The notes: generated by a model from the letters alone, not told the origin. A stretch of DNA of 64,000 nt from Streptomyces aculeolatus (GCF_020400605.1 NZ_JAINRD010000015.1:1-64000); one strand, 5' to 3'. Positions 41,831-51,254 are shown, counted from the first letter of the stretch. A program made the numbers and translations.

Positions 41831-42473
41831 AGACGATCATCGACCCCTGCGCCAGGCTCCGCGTCGCCGCCGCGTGCAGCCCCAGCCACACGTGCCGCTC
41901 CTGCGCGAACTCCCCGCCGTCCGCCGGCGCCGTCGCCGCCGGCTCCGACAGCTCCGTCGGCCCCGGCGGCGGGGCCGGGGCGGGGGGCGGGTTGTCCGGG
42001 TCGATGCCGATCGCCGGGGCGACGGCGACGAGTTCGCGTACGAGACCCTGCGCCGAGCCCAGCGGCCCGCCGCCCGCGAGCAGTTCCTCCGTCACCAGCG
42101 GGTGCGGGAAGTCGACGGGGACGTACGCGCCGGCGTGGTCGTAGTGCCAGACCAGATGCGACTGCTGCGCCGTGGACTCGAACATCTCCAGCAGCTGCTC
42201 GTAGTCCCCGCCCAGCTCGCCGACCGGCGTCACTTCCAGGCCGCACAACTGCAGCAGGTACGCGCGCCGCAGGAAGTGCAGCGCGTCGTAGTCGAAGCCG
42301 GCGACCGGGGCGACATCCCCGGACAGGCCCGGCATATAGCTCTGCACGGGCACCGGCGGCAGCCCCGCCTGCGCCAGCGCGGCGTCGTAGGCGGCGATCT
42401 CCTCGGCGAAGGGGTTGTCGGGGCTGTGGCACAGGACGTCGACGAGGGGCACCAGCCAGAGGTCGCAGGCCAA
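41823..42473 (-). CDS. Conserved Streptomyces protein of unknown function, TTG start
   Basis: 216 aa soluble protein, acidic, with a Pro-rich segment near residues 160-180. There are no recognisable motifs: CDLWLVPLVDVLCHSPDNPFAEEIAAYD at the start and HYDHAGAYVPVDFP in the middle. TTG 42473 is supported by AAGGAGCG eight to nine bases upstream, and TACCCT further upstream is a plausible -10. It may work with the neighbouring SLATT and M23 genes, but that is only positional. Confidence 0.7.
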   Translation of the reverse strand: MACDLWLVPLVDVLCHSPDNPFAEEIAAYDAALAQAGLPPVPVQSYMPGLSGDVAPVAGFDYDALHFLRRAYLLQLCGLEVTPVGELGGDYEQLLEMFESTAQQSHLVWHYDHAGAYVPVDFPHPLVTEELLAGGGPLGSAQGLVRELVAVAPAIGIDPDNPPPAPAPPPGPTELSEPAATAPADGGEFAQERHVWLGLHAAATRSLAQGSMIVFS

Positions 42474-42601
42474 GCGGTACGCTCCTTAACTGCGCGGTCC
42501 GGCTCAGGGTAGCCGCTGACGGCGGCCCCGCAGCACCCCCCGGCCGGGTACCGCGCCCCCCTGCGCCGGGTCTCGGCCACCGGTCCCGCGGGCCGGGGCC
42601 G

Positions 42602-43282
42602 TCAGCCGCCCGCGAGCCGTTCGATCAATTCGAGCGAGTGCCGGTTGTACGTGCGTACGACCTCCTCGGCGGCGGCCACGTCGCGTCGCTCTATGGCCTC
42701 GACGAGTTGCATGTGCCCCTGCCAGAACGTGCCGGGCACGCAGGTCTCGCACTCCTCGCGCAGATACGGCACGGCGAAGACCCAGCAGTGGATCCGTACC
42801 CGCTCCAGGAACTCGGTGATGTAGTCGTTGCCGATCAGGCTGGTGATCTCGCGCCAGAAGCGCAGGTCGTAGTGGACGAGCACGTCGAGGTCGCCGGCCT
42901 TCGCCGCCCGTTCGGCCTCCTCGCCGCGGCGGCGCATCGCGGTCAGCGCGCCCGGCCGGGGGACGACGGTGTGCAGCGGGCTGGCGTGGAAGACGCCCAT
43001 CTCCACGACGGTGCGGGCGTCGGCCATCGCGCGGAAGTCGTCGAGGGTGAAGGCGTGCACGCGGTAGCCGCGGTGCTGCTCGACGTCGAGGAGGCCCTGG
43101 GCGGCGAGGTCGACCAGGGCTTCGCGTACGGGGGTTGCGGAGACCCCGTACTGCTCCGCTATCTCGCCGACCGTGATGTGCTGCCCGGCCGCGAGCCGCC
43201 CGGCCAGGATCTCGTCGCGCAGGGCGTCGGCGATCTGTGCACGCAGCGTCTCGCGCCGGACCACGGCGCCTGCGGGGGTCAT
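42602..43282 (-). CDS. GntR/FadR-type (FCD) transcriptional regulator
   Basis: 226 aa. N-terminal GntR winged helix (about 10-75: LRAQIADALRDEILAGRLAAGQHITVGEIAEQYGVSATPVREALVDLAAQGLLDV). The C-terminal FCD helical domain (about 85-215) has metal-ligand candidates in the DARTVVEMGVFHASPLH region, HYDLRFWREI, GHMQLVEAI and YNRHSLELI. Such domains bind small carboxylic acids. ATG 43282 follows AGGAAGG. Two perfect GACAGCATGCTGTC palindromes lie between it and the divergent MarR gene, probable autoregulatory sites. Confidence 0.92.
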   Translation of the reverse strand: MTPAGAVVRRETLRAQIADALRDEILAGRLAAGQHITVGEIAEQYGVSATPVREALVDLAAQGLLDVEQHRGYRVHAFTLDDFRAMADARTVVEMGVFHASPLHTVVPRPGALTAMRRRGEEAERAAKAGDLDVLVHYDLRFWREITSLIGNDYITEFLERVRIHCWVFAVPYLREECETCVPGTFWQGHMQLVEAIERRDVAAAEEVVRTYNRHSLELIERLAGG

Positions 43283-43343
43283 GCGGTGGGCCTTCCTGAT
43301 GGGGGATGCCCCCACACGATAAGGGCACGCGGCGGCGGCGTTC

Positions 43344-43376
43344 GACAGCATGCTGTCCTTTTGACAGCATGCTGTC
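43344..43376. promoter_or_regulatory. Tandem perfect GntR operators
   Basis: GACAGCATGCTGTC occurs twice, at 43344-43357 and 43363-43376. Each is a perfect 14-bp palindrome; centres are 19 bp apart (about two helical turns). They are located 62 bases upstream of the GntR start and 94 bases before the MarR start. The size and symmetry suit a dimeric FadR-family protein. Confidence 0.8.
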
Positions 43377-43469
43377 GTCACGGGAACGCGGGCGCCGCAC
43401 CCGCAGAACCGTTTACCTGGCCGTCTGCGCGTAAGCGGCCGAAAAGCGACGGAGCGGAGGCGGCGGACC

Positions 43470-44027
43470 ATGCGCAAGGGCACCGGCGGGGGCGCGGCGG
43501 ACGAGGACGGCCCGGCGCCCCCCGGCGCCGCCGCGCTCCTCGACGCCGTCGCCACGGCCTCGTTCCGCCTCGGCGGCCAGTTCCTCGCGCGCGGCGACCT
43601 GTTGGCCGCGCCCGCGGGGCTGACCGCGGCCCGCTGGCAGGTGCTGTACGCCGTCCGCCGCGAGCCGTTGTCCGTCGCGGGCGCCGCGCGGGTGCTGGGG
43701 GTGGCCCGGCAGAGCGTGCAGCGGATCGCGGACGTGCTGGTGGAGCAGGGCCTCGCGGCGTACGAACCGAATCCCGCGCACCGCCGCGCCAAGCTGCTCC
43801 GGCCGACCCCCGCGGGGCGGCGCGCGATGGCGCGGCTGGGGCCCGGGCACACGGAGTTCGCCGGCCGGCTCGCGCACCGGCTGGGCGGGGAGGAGGGGTT
43901 CGGCGAGACGCTGGCGGCGCTGCGGCGGCTGTCGGGGGCGCTGGAGGCGCTGCGGGCGGAGGACGCCGAGGCGGCGGAGGAGGCCGGCGACAGGGGCCGC
44001 GGCCGGACAGCCGGAAACGGCCGCTGA
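43470..44027 (+). CDS. MarR family regulator
   Basis: 185 aa. Winged helix at about residues 50-115 (AARWQVLYAVRREPLSVAGAARVLGVARQSVQRIADVLVEQGLAAYEPNPAHRRAKLLRPTPAG), with the family wing and the R-x-K-x-L-x2-T motif. It has an N-terminal Gly/Pro extension and an acidic C-terminal helix. ATG 43470 has GGAG/GGAGG sequences upstream. It is divergent from GntR with that regulator's palindromes between them, so GntR may control it. The target is unknown. Confidence 0.88.
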   Translation: MRKGTGGGAADEDGPAPPGAAALLDAVATASFRLGGQFLARGDLLAAPAGLTAARWQVLYAVRREPLSVAGAARVLGVARQSVQRIADVLVEQGLAAYEPNPAHRRAKLLRPTPAGRRAMARLGPGHTEFAGRLAHRLGGEEGFGETLAALRRLSGALEALRAEDAEAAEEAGDRGRGRTAGNGR

Positions 44028-44210
44028 CGTGCCCGGGAACCCGGCGGCGCCGCGGCCGCGCGGGGCCCGTACCGGCCGCCGGTCCGCGCCGCGCCGAGAT
44101 CACCGCCCCACGACGATGGTGTGACAGCACCGCAACGAGAATCCCGGCCCCCCTCATCCCCACCCCCGGTCACCGCCTACGCTCTCCGGGTAGACCACGG
44201 GGGTAGGGGA

Positions 44211-46718
44211 ATGGAGAGCGTGGAACCGCTGGCGTCGCAGGATCCGCAGCAGATCGGCGCGTACCGGCTGCTCGGCAGGCTCGGCAGCGGCGGCATGGGC
44301 CGGGTCTTCCTGGGCCGGACCGCGGGCGGCAGGACGGTGGCCGTCAAGCTGGTCAAGCAGGAGCTGGCCGCCGAGGAGGAGTTCCGCGCCCGCTTCCGTA
44401 CCGAGGTGCGCGCCGCGGCCCGCGTCGGCGGCAAGTGGACGGCGCCCGTGCTCGACGCCGACACCGAGGCGCCGGTGCCGTGGGTCGCCACGGGGTACGT
44501 CGCGGGGCCGACGCTGCAGGAGGTCGTCGAGCGGTACGGGCCGCTGCCGCCGGAGTCGCTGTTCACGCTCGCGTACGGGCTGGCCTGCGCGCTGCGCGAC
44601 GTGCACGCCGCCGGACTGGTGCACCGCGACCTCAAGCCGTCCAACGTGCTGGTCACCATCGAGGGCCCGCGCGTCATCGACTTCGGCATCGCCCGCGCGC
44701 TGGACTCGCTGTCCGACGGCACCGTCACGCGCACCGGCATCGTCGTCGGCTCGCCGAGCTTCATGTCCCCGGAGCAGATCATCGGGGAGGACGTCTCGGC
44801 GGCGAGCGACGTGTTCTGCATGGGCGGGCTGCTGGCGTACGCGGCGACCGGGCGGGCGCCGTTCGGGTCGAGTTCGTCCGGGATGCACGCGGTGATGTTC
44901 CGCGTCGTCCAGGAGGAACCGGATCTGGCGGGCGTGACGGACCCGGCGCTGCACGGCCTCATATCCGGCTGCCTGGCCAAGCTCCCGGCGGACCGCCACG
45001 ACACGACGGCGCTCGCGAAGCTGGCGGGCCCGCCGGACCCGGAGGCGGCGTGGCTGCCGGCGGCGCTGACCGCCGACCTGGGCCGCCAGGCGGTACGGCT
45101 GCTGGACACGGACACGCCTCCGGCGGGGGACCGCGACACGAGCCCGCTCCGCACGGTGCCCCCGGCGGACCCGACCCCGCCGACGGGGGGCCGCCCGGCG
45201 AAGGGCCCGGCGGGCACCGGGGGAACGGCCGGGGCGGGCGGCTACGCGGAAAGCGCGGCGACGGACCGGCAGTCCGGCGCACCGCACCTGGGCCCGGGCG
45301 CCGGAGCGACCAACGGAGCGGGCGGATACCCGGGAGCCGAGGCGGCCTACGGGCCGGGCACGGGCACCGGCGCGGGGGGCGAATCAGGCCACGCCGCCGG
45401 GGGCGGGGCGGCGGACCCGGAGTCCGGTGCGCAGCGCCAGGACCCTGGTGCCGGCACGACCGACGGGGCCGGCCACCACGCGCCCGGCGCGGACCGCCTC
45501 GGCGGTGGCGGCGAGACCGCCGGGGCGTGGCCGCGTGCCGCGGGTTCCGAGGACGTCACCGTCCAGCGCTCCGCGGGCGGCGCGGCCGGCGCGCGGCCGC
45601 GGGACGCGGAACGGGGCCCCGCGACGGAGCCCCGGGTTCCGGGAAGGCGCGGGGACGGGGAGGACTCCGGCTCCGACCCGCGGCTACGCCCCCACCCCAC
45701 CCGCCCGTACGAGACCCCCGCCGCCTACACCACCGCCGCCCACGGCTCCGCGGCCCACCCCGCCGACGACACCACCGCAGGACCCGCCGCCCCCGCCTCC
45801 GGCAACGGCAACGGTGCCCCGCCCCGCCGCCGGCGCCCCCGCCGGGCCCGGCTGCTCACCGCCCTCGCCCTCCTCGTCGCCGTCGGCGTCGCCGTGCCCG
45901 TCGCCCTCGCCACCCAGCGCGACGACGACGGCGCCACCGCCCGCAGCTCCGACGTCCCCCACCGCTACCTCGGCGCCTGGCTCGGCACCCAGTACCGCGA
46001 CGGCGAACCCACCGACACCTACCGCCAGTTCACGATCCGCCCCGGCGAGAAGGGGGAGATCGTGGCCACCAGCATCGTGCTCGACGGCCAGTCGCAGTGC
46101 ACCAGCGAGGGCGAGCTGACCGGCACCGGCAAGGGCCTGCGCCTCGACACCGAGGTCGTCGAGGCCGCCCCCGCCGGCGAGTGTTCACCGGTCGACGGCC
46201 ACGTGCTCACGTACGACGACGGCAAGCTGCTCTGGCGCGCCGCCGGCGGCCGCACCGCCGAGCTGACGAAGGTCGAGGCCCGCGACCGCCGCATGCCGCG
46301 CGAACTGCTGGGCCGCTGGCAGCGGCCCGCCGGCTCCGGTACCCAGGTGATGCAGGTCGTCCAGGCCGCGCCGGGGCAGATCGCCGTGCGCTTCACGACC
46401 CGTACCGGCGACGGGAACACCTGCCAGGCCAGGGCCGACTTCGTCGGCGTCGACCAGCGCGACGACCGCGTGCTGCTCGGCCCGTCGGAGATCACCTCGG
46501 TGACGGGCCCGGAGGACTCCGGCACCGGCGAGACCCCCGACGGCCTCGGCGACGACTCGGGCGAAGGCCGGTTGGGCGGCCCGTGCGTGCCCGGGTTCGC
46601 GTCCGCGATGCAGGCGACCGCCGACGGCTCCGTGCTGGACCGCCAGTTCCTCGGTGGGGAACAGCGCACCCGGCACTACACAAGGGCCGACGGCTCGGCT
46701 GCCGACCCGACACAATAG
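44211..46718 (+). CDS. Membrane Ser/Thr protein kinase with extracytoplasmic C-terminal domain
   Basis: 835 aa Hanks-type kinase. Kinase domain about 18-275: G-loop GSGGMG (25-30), VAIK-type Lys46 in VAVKLVK, HRDLKPSN (His138-Asp140 onwards) and DFGIAR (157-162). Then an approximately 270-residue Gly/Ala/Pro linker, one TM (about 546-565), and an approximately 270-residue outside domain with six Cys and repeated AWLGTQYR/GRWQRP halves, which suggests two related beta modules. -10 candidate TACGCT at 44178-44183. The second kinase gene starts 29 bp downstream, so the two form an operon. Confidence 0.92.
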   Translation: MESVEPLASQDPQQIGAYRLLGRLGSGGMGRVFLGRTAGGRTVAVKLVKQELAAEEEFRARFRTEVRAAARVGGKWTAPVLDADTEAPVPWVATGYVAGPTLQEVVERYGPLPPESLFTLAYGLACALRDVHAAGLVHRDLKPSNVLVTIEGPRVIDFGIARALDSLSDGTVTRTGIVVGSPSFMSPEQIIGEDVSAASDVFCMGGLLAYAATGRAPFGSSSSGMHAVMFRVVQEEPDLAGVTDPALHGLISGCLAKLPADRHDTTALAKLAGPPDPEAAWLPAALTADLGRQAVRLLDTDTPPAGDRDTSPLRTVPPADPTPPTGGRPAKGPAGTGGTAGAGGYAESAATDRQSGAPHLGPGAGATNGAGGYPGAEAAYGPGTGTGAGGESGHAAGGGAADPESGAQRQDPGAGTTDGAGHHAPGADRLGGGGETAGAWPRAAGSEDVTVQRSAGGAAGARPRDAERGPATEPRVPGRRGDGEDSGSDPRLRPHPTRPYETPAAYTTAAHGSAAHPADDTTAGPAAPASGNGNGAPPRRRRPRRARLLTALALLVAVGVAVPVALATQRDDDGATARSSDVPHRYLGAWLGTQYRDGEPTDTYRQFTIRPGEKGEIVATSIVLDGQSQCTSEGELTGTGKGLRLDTEVVEAAPAGECSPVDGHVLTYDDGKLLWRAAGGRTAELTKVEARDRRMPRELLGRWQRPAGSGTQVMQVVQAAPGQIAVRFTTRTGDGNTCQARADFVGVDQRDDRVLLGPSEITSVTGPEDSGTGETPDGLGDDSGEGRLGGPCVPGFASAMQATADGSVLDRQFLGGEQRTRHYTRADGSAADPTQ

Positions 46719-46747
46719 GCACGCCCGACGAGGGGGAAGGGGGCAGC

Positions 46748-48589
46748 ATGGACAGCCTCGGACCGGATGATCCGCGCCGTGTCGGCTCGTACCAACTGCT
46801 CGGACGGCTCGGCGAAGGCGGCATGGGACGCGTCTACCTCGCCCGTTCGGAACGCGGCAGGACCGCCGCGGTGAAGCTGGTCAAGGCCGAGCTGGCGCGC
46901 GAGCCGGAGTTCCGGCGCCGGTTCACGCAGGAGATCACCGCCGCCCGCCTGGTCGGCGGCGAGTGGACCGCGCCCGTGCTCGACGCCGACACGCACGCCG
47001 CGACGCCGTGGGTCGCCACCGGATACGTCGCCGGCCCCTCGCTGCACGAGGTCGTCGCCCGGGACTTCGGCCCGCTGCCCGACGCCTCCGTACGCGCGCT
47101 CGCCGGCGGGCTGGCCCGCGCGCTGGAGGCGATCCACGCCGCCGGGCTCGTCCACCGCGACCTCAAGCCGTCCAACATCCTCGTCACCATCGACGGGCCG
47201 CGCGTCATCGACTTCGGCATCGCCCGCGCGCTGGACTCGGTCACGGCGGCCGGCGACGGGCTGACCCGTACCGGCGCGGTCATAGGCTCGCCCGGCTTCA
47301 TGTCGCCCGAGCAGGTGCGCGGCGAGCGGGTCACGGCGGCGAGCGACGTGTTCTGCCTGGGCACGGTGCTGGCGTTCGCGGCGACCGGGCGGATGCCGTT
47401 CGGCACGGAGGACAGCGGCGCGCACGCGCTGATGTTCCGGATCGCCGCGGAGGAGCCGGAACTGTCGGGCATCGACGGCGAGTTGCGCACGCTGATCGAG
47501 CGCTGCCTCGCCAAGGAGCCGACCGCGCGGCCGCAGGTCGCGGAGCTGGTGGCGCTGACGGAGCAGGCGGCGCAGCTCAAGCCGTGGCTGCCGGGGGCGC
47601 TGCTGGAGCTGCTGGCGCGGCGGGCGGTGGAACTGCTCGACGCGGAGACGCCGCAGGTCGCGGGCGCCACCGGGGCGGCCGCCCCGGCATACGGGCCGCC
47701 GCTCACCGGCGCCGGCCCGGGCCCGTACGGGCAGACCGGCCTGCGGCCGGGGCACCCGCAGCCGTACGGCACCCCGCCGCACACGCCCCCGCACACCCCG
47801 CCCCACACGCCGCCGCAGCAGCACCGCCCCGCCTACGGCACCGCGCCCACCGCGCACCCGCCGCCCTACGGCGCCCCGGCGCCCCCCTACGGCCAGACCG
47901 GCTGGCAGACGCCGCGCCCGCCGGTGCCGGGCCGCCCGCGCGCGGTGCGGCCCATCGCCACGGCGCTCCAGGTGCTGCTGGGCGTGTACGCGGCGTACGT
48001 CTGCCTCCAGGTCATCCAGGAGATCAACCTCCTGGTCCTGCTGAGCGAGGACGGCGCCGACACCTGGTACATGGCCGAGGACCTCGACCGGATGGAGAAC
48101 TTCACCGCCGGCAACTTCCTCCTCTTCGCGGTGTGCGCCGTGCTGTGGTCGGTCTGGTTCTACCGGCTGCGTACGAACTCCGAGGCGTTCGCCCCGGGCC
48201 AGGTGCGCTACTCCAGCGGGCTGGCCATCGGCTCCTGGTACATCCCGGTCGTCCAGCTCTGGTTCCCCATGCAGATCGCCAACGACATGTTCCGGATCAA
48301 CAGCCCCTTCCCGCACCACGCGCGCCCGCCCGCCGGCTACGGCCCGCGGCCCGTGTCGTACGGGAAGGGCGTGCTGAACTTCTGGTGGGCCGCCTGGGTC
48401 ACCACCATGGTGCTCGCCCTGGTCACGGCGGAGAACTGGGAGGTCGGCATGGCGATCGGCTCCGCGATGCGGATCGTGCTGTTCGACCTGCTGTTCTCGT
48501 TCGTGCTCATCGTGACGAGCGTGCTGGCGCTGCTCGCGGTGCAGCAGCTGACGACGCTGCAGGACCAGCGCCTCAAGGGCACGGTCTGA
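46748..48589 (+). CDS. Ser/Thr protein kinase fused to a DUF4328 membrane domain
   Basis: 613 aa. The kinase domain (about 14-275) is closely similar to that of the gene upstream: GEGGMG (22-27), Lys43 in AVKLVK, HRDLKPSNI and DFGIARALD. The linker (about 310-400) is rich in Pro, Tyr, Gly and Thr, with PPHT repeats. The C-terminal 210 residues form a four-TM DUF4328 domain (LGVYAAYVCLQVIQ, NFLLFAVCAVLWSVWFYRLR, SWYIPVVQLWFPMQI, VTSVLALLAVQQL). ATG 46748 follows a purine-rich GGGGGAAGG. It is a tandem duplicate of the kinase module with a different membrane part. Confidence 0.92.
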   Translation: MDSLGPDDPRRVGSYQLLGRLGEGGMGRVYLARSERGRTAAVKLVKAELAREPEFRRRFTQEITAARLVGGEWTAPVLDADTHAATPWVATGYVAGPSLHEVVARDFGPLPDASVRALAGGLARALEAIHAAGLVHRDLKPSNILVTIDGPRVIDFGIARALDSVTAAGDGLTRTGAVIGSPGFMSPEQVRGERVTAASDVFCLGTVLAFAATGRMPFGTEDSGAHALMFRIAAEEPELSGIDGELRTLIERCLAKEPTARPQVAELVALTEQAAQLKPWLPGALLELLARRAVELLDAETPQVAGATGAAAPAYGPPLTGAGPGPYGQTGLRPGHPQPYGTPPHTPPHTPPHTPPQQHRPAYGTAPTAHPPPYGAPAPPYGQTGWQTPRPPVPGRPRAVRPIATALQVLLGVYAAYVCLQVIQEINLLVLLSEDGADTWYMAEDLDRMENFTAGNFLLFAVCAVLWSVWFYRLRTNSEAFAPGQVRYSSGLAIGSWYIPVVQLWFPMQIANDMFRINSPFPHHARPPAGYGPRPVSYGKGVLNFWWAAWVTTMVLALVTAENWEVGMAIGSAMRIVLFDLLFSFVLIVTSVLALLAVQQLTTLQDQRLKGTV

Positions 48590-48625
48590 CGGCTGACGGA
48601 CTTGCTGACCGACTTAGAGGCAGGC

Positions 48626-49909
48626 TCAGAGGAACGAGTTGATCTGGATCGTCTCGTCCCGCCCCGGGCCGACACCGATCGCCGAGATCTGTGCGCCGGA
48701 CATCTCCTCCAGCGCCTTGACGTATCCCTGCGCGTTCTTCGGCAGCTCCTCGAAGGACTTGGCCTTCGAGATGTCCTCGGACCAGCCGGGGAGCATCTCG
48801 TACACGGGCGTGGCGTGGTGGAAGTCGGTCTGGCTGTACGGCAGTTCCGTGACGCGGCGGCCGTCGATGTCGTACGCGACGCAGACCGGGATGCGCTCCC
48901 AGCCGGTGAGCACGTCGAGCTTCGTGAGGAAGAAGTCCGTCAGGCCGTTGACGCGGGTCGCGTAGCGGGCGATGACGGCGTCGAACCAGCCGCAGCGCCG
49001 GTCCCGGCCGGTGGTCACACCGCGCTCGCCGCCGATGGTGCGCAGCCGGTCGCCGTCCTCGTCGAACAGCTCGGTCGGGAACGGTCCGGCACCGACGCGC
49101 GTTGTGTACGCCTTGAGGATGCCGATGACCCGGCTGATCCGGGTGGGGCCGACGCCGGCTCCCGTGCAGGCGCCCCCCGCGGTCGGATTGGACGAGGTGA
49201 CGAAGGGGTACGTGCCGTGGTCGACGTCGAGGAGCGTGCCCTGCCCGCCCTCGAAGAGGACGACCTGGCCGGCGTCGATGGCCTCGTTGAGCACGAGGGT
49301 GGTGTCGGCGACGTACGGGCGCAGCTGCTCCGCGTAGCCGAGGAGCTGCTCGACGACGGCGTCGGGGCGGATGGCGCGGCGGTTGTAGAGCTTGGCGAGG
49401 ACCTGGTTCTTCTGGTCGAGCGCGGCGTCGACCTTCTGCCGCAGGATCGACTCGTCGAAGAGGTCCTGCACCCGGATCCCGACGCGGTTGATCTTGTCGG
49501 CATAGGCCGGGCCGATGCCGCGTCCGGTGGTGCCGATCTTGCGCGTACCGAGGAACCGTTCCGTCACCTTGTCGAGGTCGGTGTGGTACGCGGTGATGAG
49601 GTGCGCGTTGCCGCTGATGAGCAGCTTGGACGTGTCCACGCCCCGCTGCTGCAGCGCGCTCAGCTCACCGAGCAGCACCTCGGGGTCGACGACCACGCCG
49701 TTGCCGATCACCGGCGTGCAGCTCGGCGACAGGATGCCCGACGGCAGCAGGTGCAGCGCGTACTTCTGATCGCCGACCACCACCGTGTGCCCGGCGTTGT
49801 TCCCGCCCTGGAAGCGCACCACGTAGTCCACCGAGCCGCCGAGCAGATCGGTGGCCTTCCCCTTGCCTTCGTCACCCCACTGAGCACCGAGCAGCACAAG
49901 TGCGGGCAC
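48626..49909 (-). CDS. purA: Adenylosuccinate synthetase
   Basis: 427 aa GTP-dependent enzyme converting IMP and aspartate to adenylosuccinate, the first AMP-specific step. Seen: the P-loop-like GAQWGDEGKGK, RFQGGNNAGHT, the GTTGRGIGPAYADK IMP-binding segment, GGQGTLLDVDHGTYPFVTSSN and the C-terminal VGPGRDET. GTG 49909 starts the protein at PALVLLG; AAGGGG lies nine bases upstream. It is convergent with the kinase operon (36 bp) and divergent from the DAGK-like gene. Confidence 0.97.
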   Translation of the reverse strand: MPALVLLGAQWGDEGKGKATDLLGGSVDYVVRFQGGNNAGHTVVVGDQKYALHLLPSGILSPSCTPVIGNGVVVDPEVLLGELSALQQRGVDTSKLLISGNAHLITAYHTDLDKVTERFLGTRKIGTTGRGIGPAYADKINRVGIRVQDLFDESILRQKVDAALDQKNQVLAKLYNRRAIRPDAVVEQLLGYAEQLRPYVADTTLVLNEAIDAGQVVLFEGGQGTLLDVDHGTYPFVTSSNPTAGGACTGAGVGPTRISRVIGILKAYTTRVGAGPFPTELFDEDGDRLRTIGGERGVTTGRDRRCGWFDAVIARYATRVNGLTDFFLTKLDVLTGWERIPVCVAYDIDGRRVTELPYSQTDFHHATPVYEMLPGWSEDISKAKSFEELPKNAQGYVKALEEMSGAQISAIGVGPGRDETIQINSFL

Positions 49910-50051
49910 AGGCGTACACCCCTTCCGGGCGGGGCATGTCCAACGTGCGGTGCGCCGTGCACCGGGGATCGGACCGGGCCCCGGATAGACGAAGCCCCTG
50001 GCACAAGTGCGACAGGGGCTCTTGCACCGAGAGATTACCTGAGGAAGGACC

Positions 50052-51254
50052 GTGGTGTCGGCTCCAGACCCCACCGGGCGCTCACTGCTCGTGCTCATCG
50101 ACCCCGCTGCACGGCGGGCGGACGGGGAAGCCGTACGGATCGCGAGGGACGTGCTCTCCGCGGCGGCGGCGACGAAGATCTGCCTGCCGGAGACCGCGCC
50201 GGAACTGGCCCGCGCCCTGGCCCGCCGGGGCGGCCGCCGGCCGGTGGTCATCGGTGACGACCGGGCGTTCCTCCGGGTGGTGAGCGAGCTGAGCCGCCAG
50301 GAGACGCTGGCGGACGCGCCGCTGTCGCTGGTCCCGGTCGGCACGGCGAGAACGCTGGCGGCGACGCTGGGGGTCCCGACGGGGACGGTGGACGCGGCCC
50401 GGACGGTGCTGGACGGCGAGGAGCGCCGGCTGGGACTGCTGGTGGACGACGGCGGCGGGGTGGTCCTGGACGCGCTGCGCCTGCCGGCGGAGGGCGCGGG
50501 CCCGCCGGCCGAGGGGCGGAACGGAGCGCCGGAGGGCCGGCCGGACGGCGGCCCGGGCAGCGGCGGACAGGCGGGCGGCGGGGCTGACGGCGTCGGCCCG
50601 GCAGCCGGCGGACAGGCAGGCGGCGGGCCGGCGGGCGGCGGGCCTGCCGCCGGAGGGCCGGTCGCCGGCGGGCTGGCGGGGCTGACGCAGCGGGTGGGTG
50701 CGGGGGCGGGCGCGGCGGCCCGGCGCTGGACCCCGGCGGCGGGCCTGCGCGCACTGGCGGCACGGGCGGTGGGCCAGCGAAACGGCACGGGCGCGGTCCC
50801 GGGCGCGGTCCCGGCCCAGACCCCCGGCCGCGAGCCGGAGCCGGTCCCGCAGCCGGGAGTGGTCACGGAGTGGGGCGCGGAGGACGCGACGGGTGGCTGG
50901 GAGTCGGGCGGCGCGGAGCCGTACACCCCGGAGCCGGCCGTCGACGCGACGGACGCAGACCCGCAGGAGCCGGGCTTCCGTCTGCGCGTAGAGGCGGACG
51001 GGGTGCTGCTGGCGGACCTGGACGGCCCGGCGGCGCAGGTCAGGGTGGTGACGGACCCGACGAGCGGCCTGGCCCAGGTGGTGATCCGCCCCCGCGGCGC
51101 GGGCGACCCCCTGCACGCGGAGGCCCGCAGCGTACGCGTCTGGGGCAGCGACTTCCGCTACCGCGCCGACGCCCTCCTCAGCCCTCCGGTCCGCCAACGC
51201 ACCTGGACCGCCCACCCCAACGCCTGGCGCCTCATCACGGCCCCGACGCGGTAG
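50052..51254 (+). CDS. Diacylglycerol-kinase-like protein lacking the GGDGT motif
   Basis: 400 aa. The N-terminal 120 residues follow the DAGK catalytic fold: SLLVLIDPAARRADGEAVRIARDVL, VVIGDDRAFLRVVSEL and PLSLVPVGTARTLAATLGVP. The last corresponds to the P-x-GT-x-ND-x-A-R-x-LG motif, but the nucleotide-binding GGDGT reads IGDDR and ND is replaced. A Gly/Pro/Ala linker (about 150-270) leads to a C-terminal beta domain similar to the YegS/DAGK second domain (EPGFRLRVEADGVLLADLDGPAAQVRV). It is probably a binding or regulatory relative of lipid kinases. GTG 50052 follows GAGGAAGGA. Confidence 0.72.
   Translation: MVSAPDPTGRSLLVLIDPAARRADGEAVRIARDVLSAAAATKICLPETAPELARALARRGGRRPVVIGDDRAFLRVVSELSRQETLADAPLSLVPVGTARTLAATLGVPTGTVDAARTVLDGEERRLGLLVDDGGGVVLDALRLPAEGAGPPAEGRNGAPEGRPDGGPGSGGQAGGGADGVGPAAGGQAGGGPAGGGPAAGGPVAGGLAGLTQRVGAGAGAAARRWTPAAGLRALAARAVGQRNGTGAVPGAVPAQTPGREPEPVPQPGVVTEWGAEDATGGWESGGAEPYTPEPAVDATDADPQEPGFRLRVEADGVLLADLDGPAAQVRVVTDPTSGLAQVVIRPRGAGDPLHAEARSVRVWGSDFRYRADALLSPPVRQRTWTAHPNAWRLITAPTR

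Noticed and set aside
44435..48589. A 1384-codon open frame joining the two kinase genes
   Set aside because: The first two thirds are an out-of-frame shadow of kinase 1. Kinase 2 has its own start at 46748 with a ribosome-binding site.
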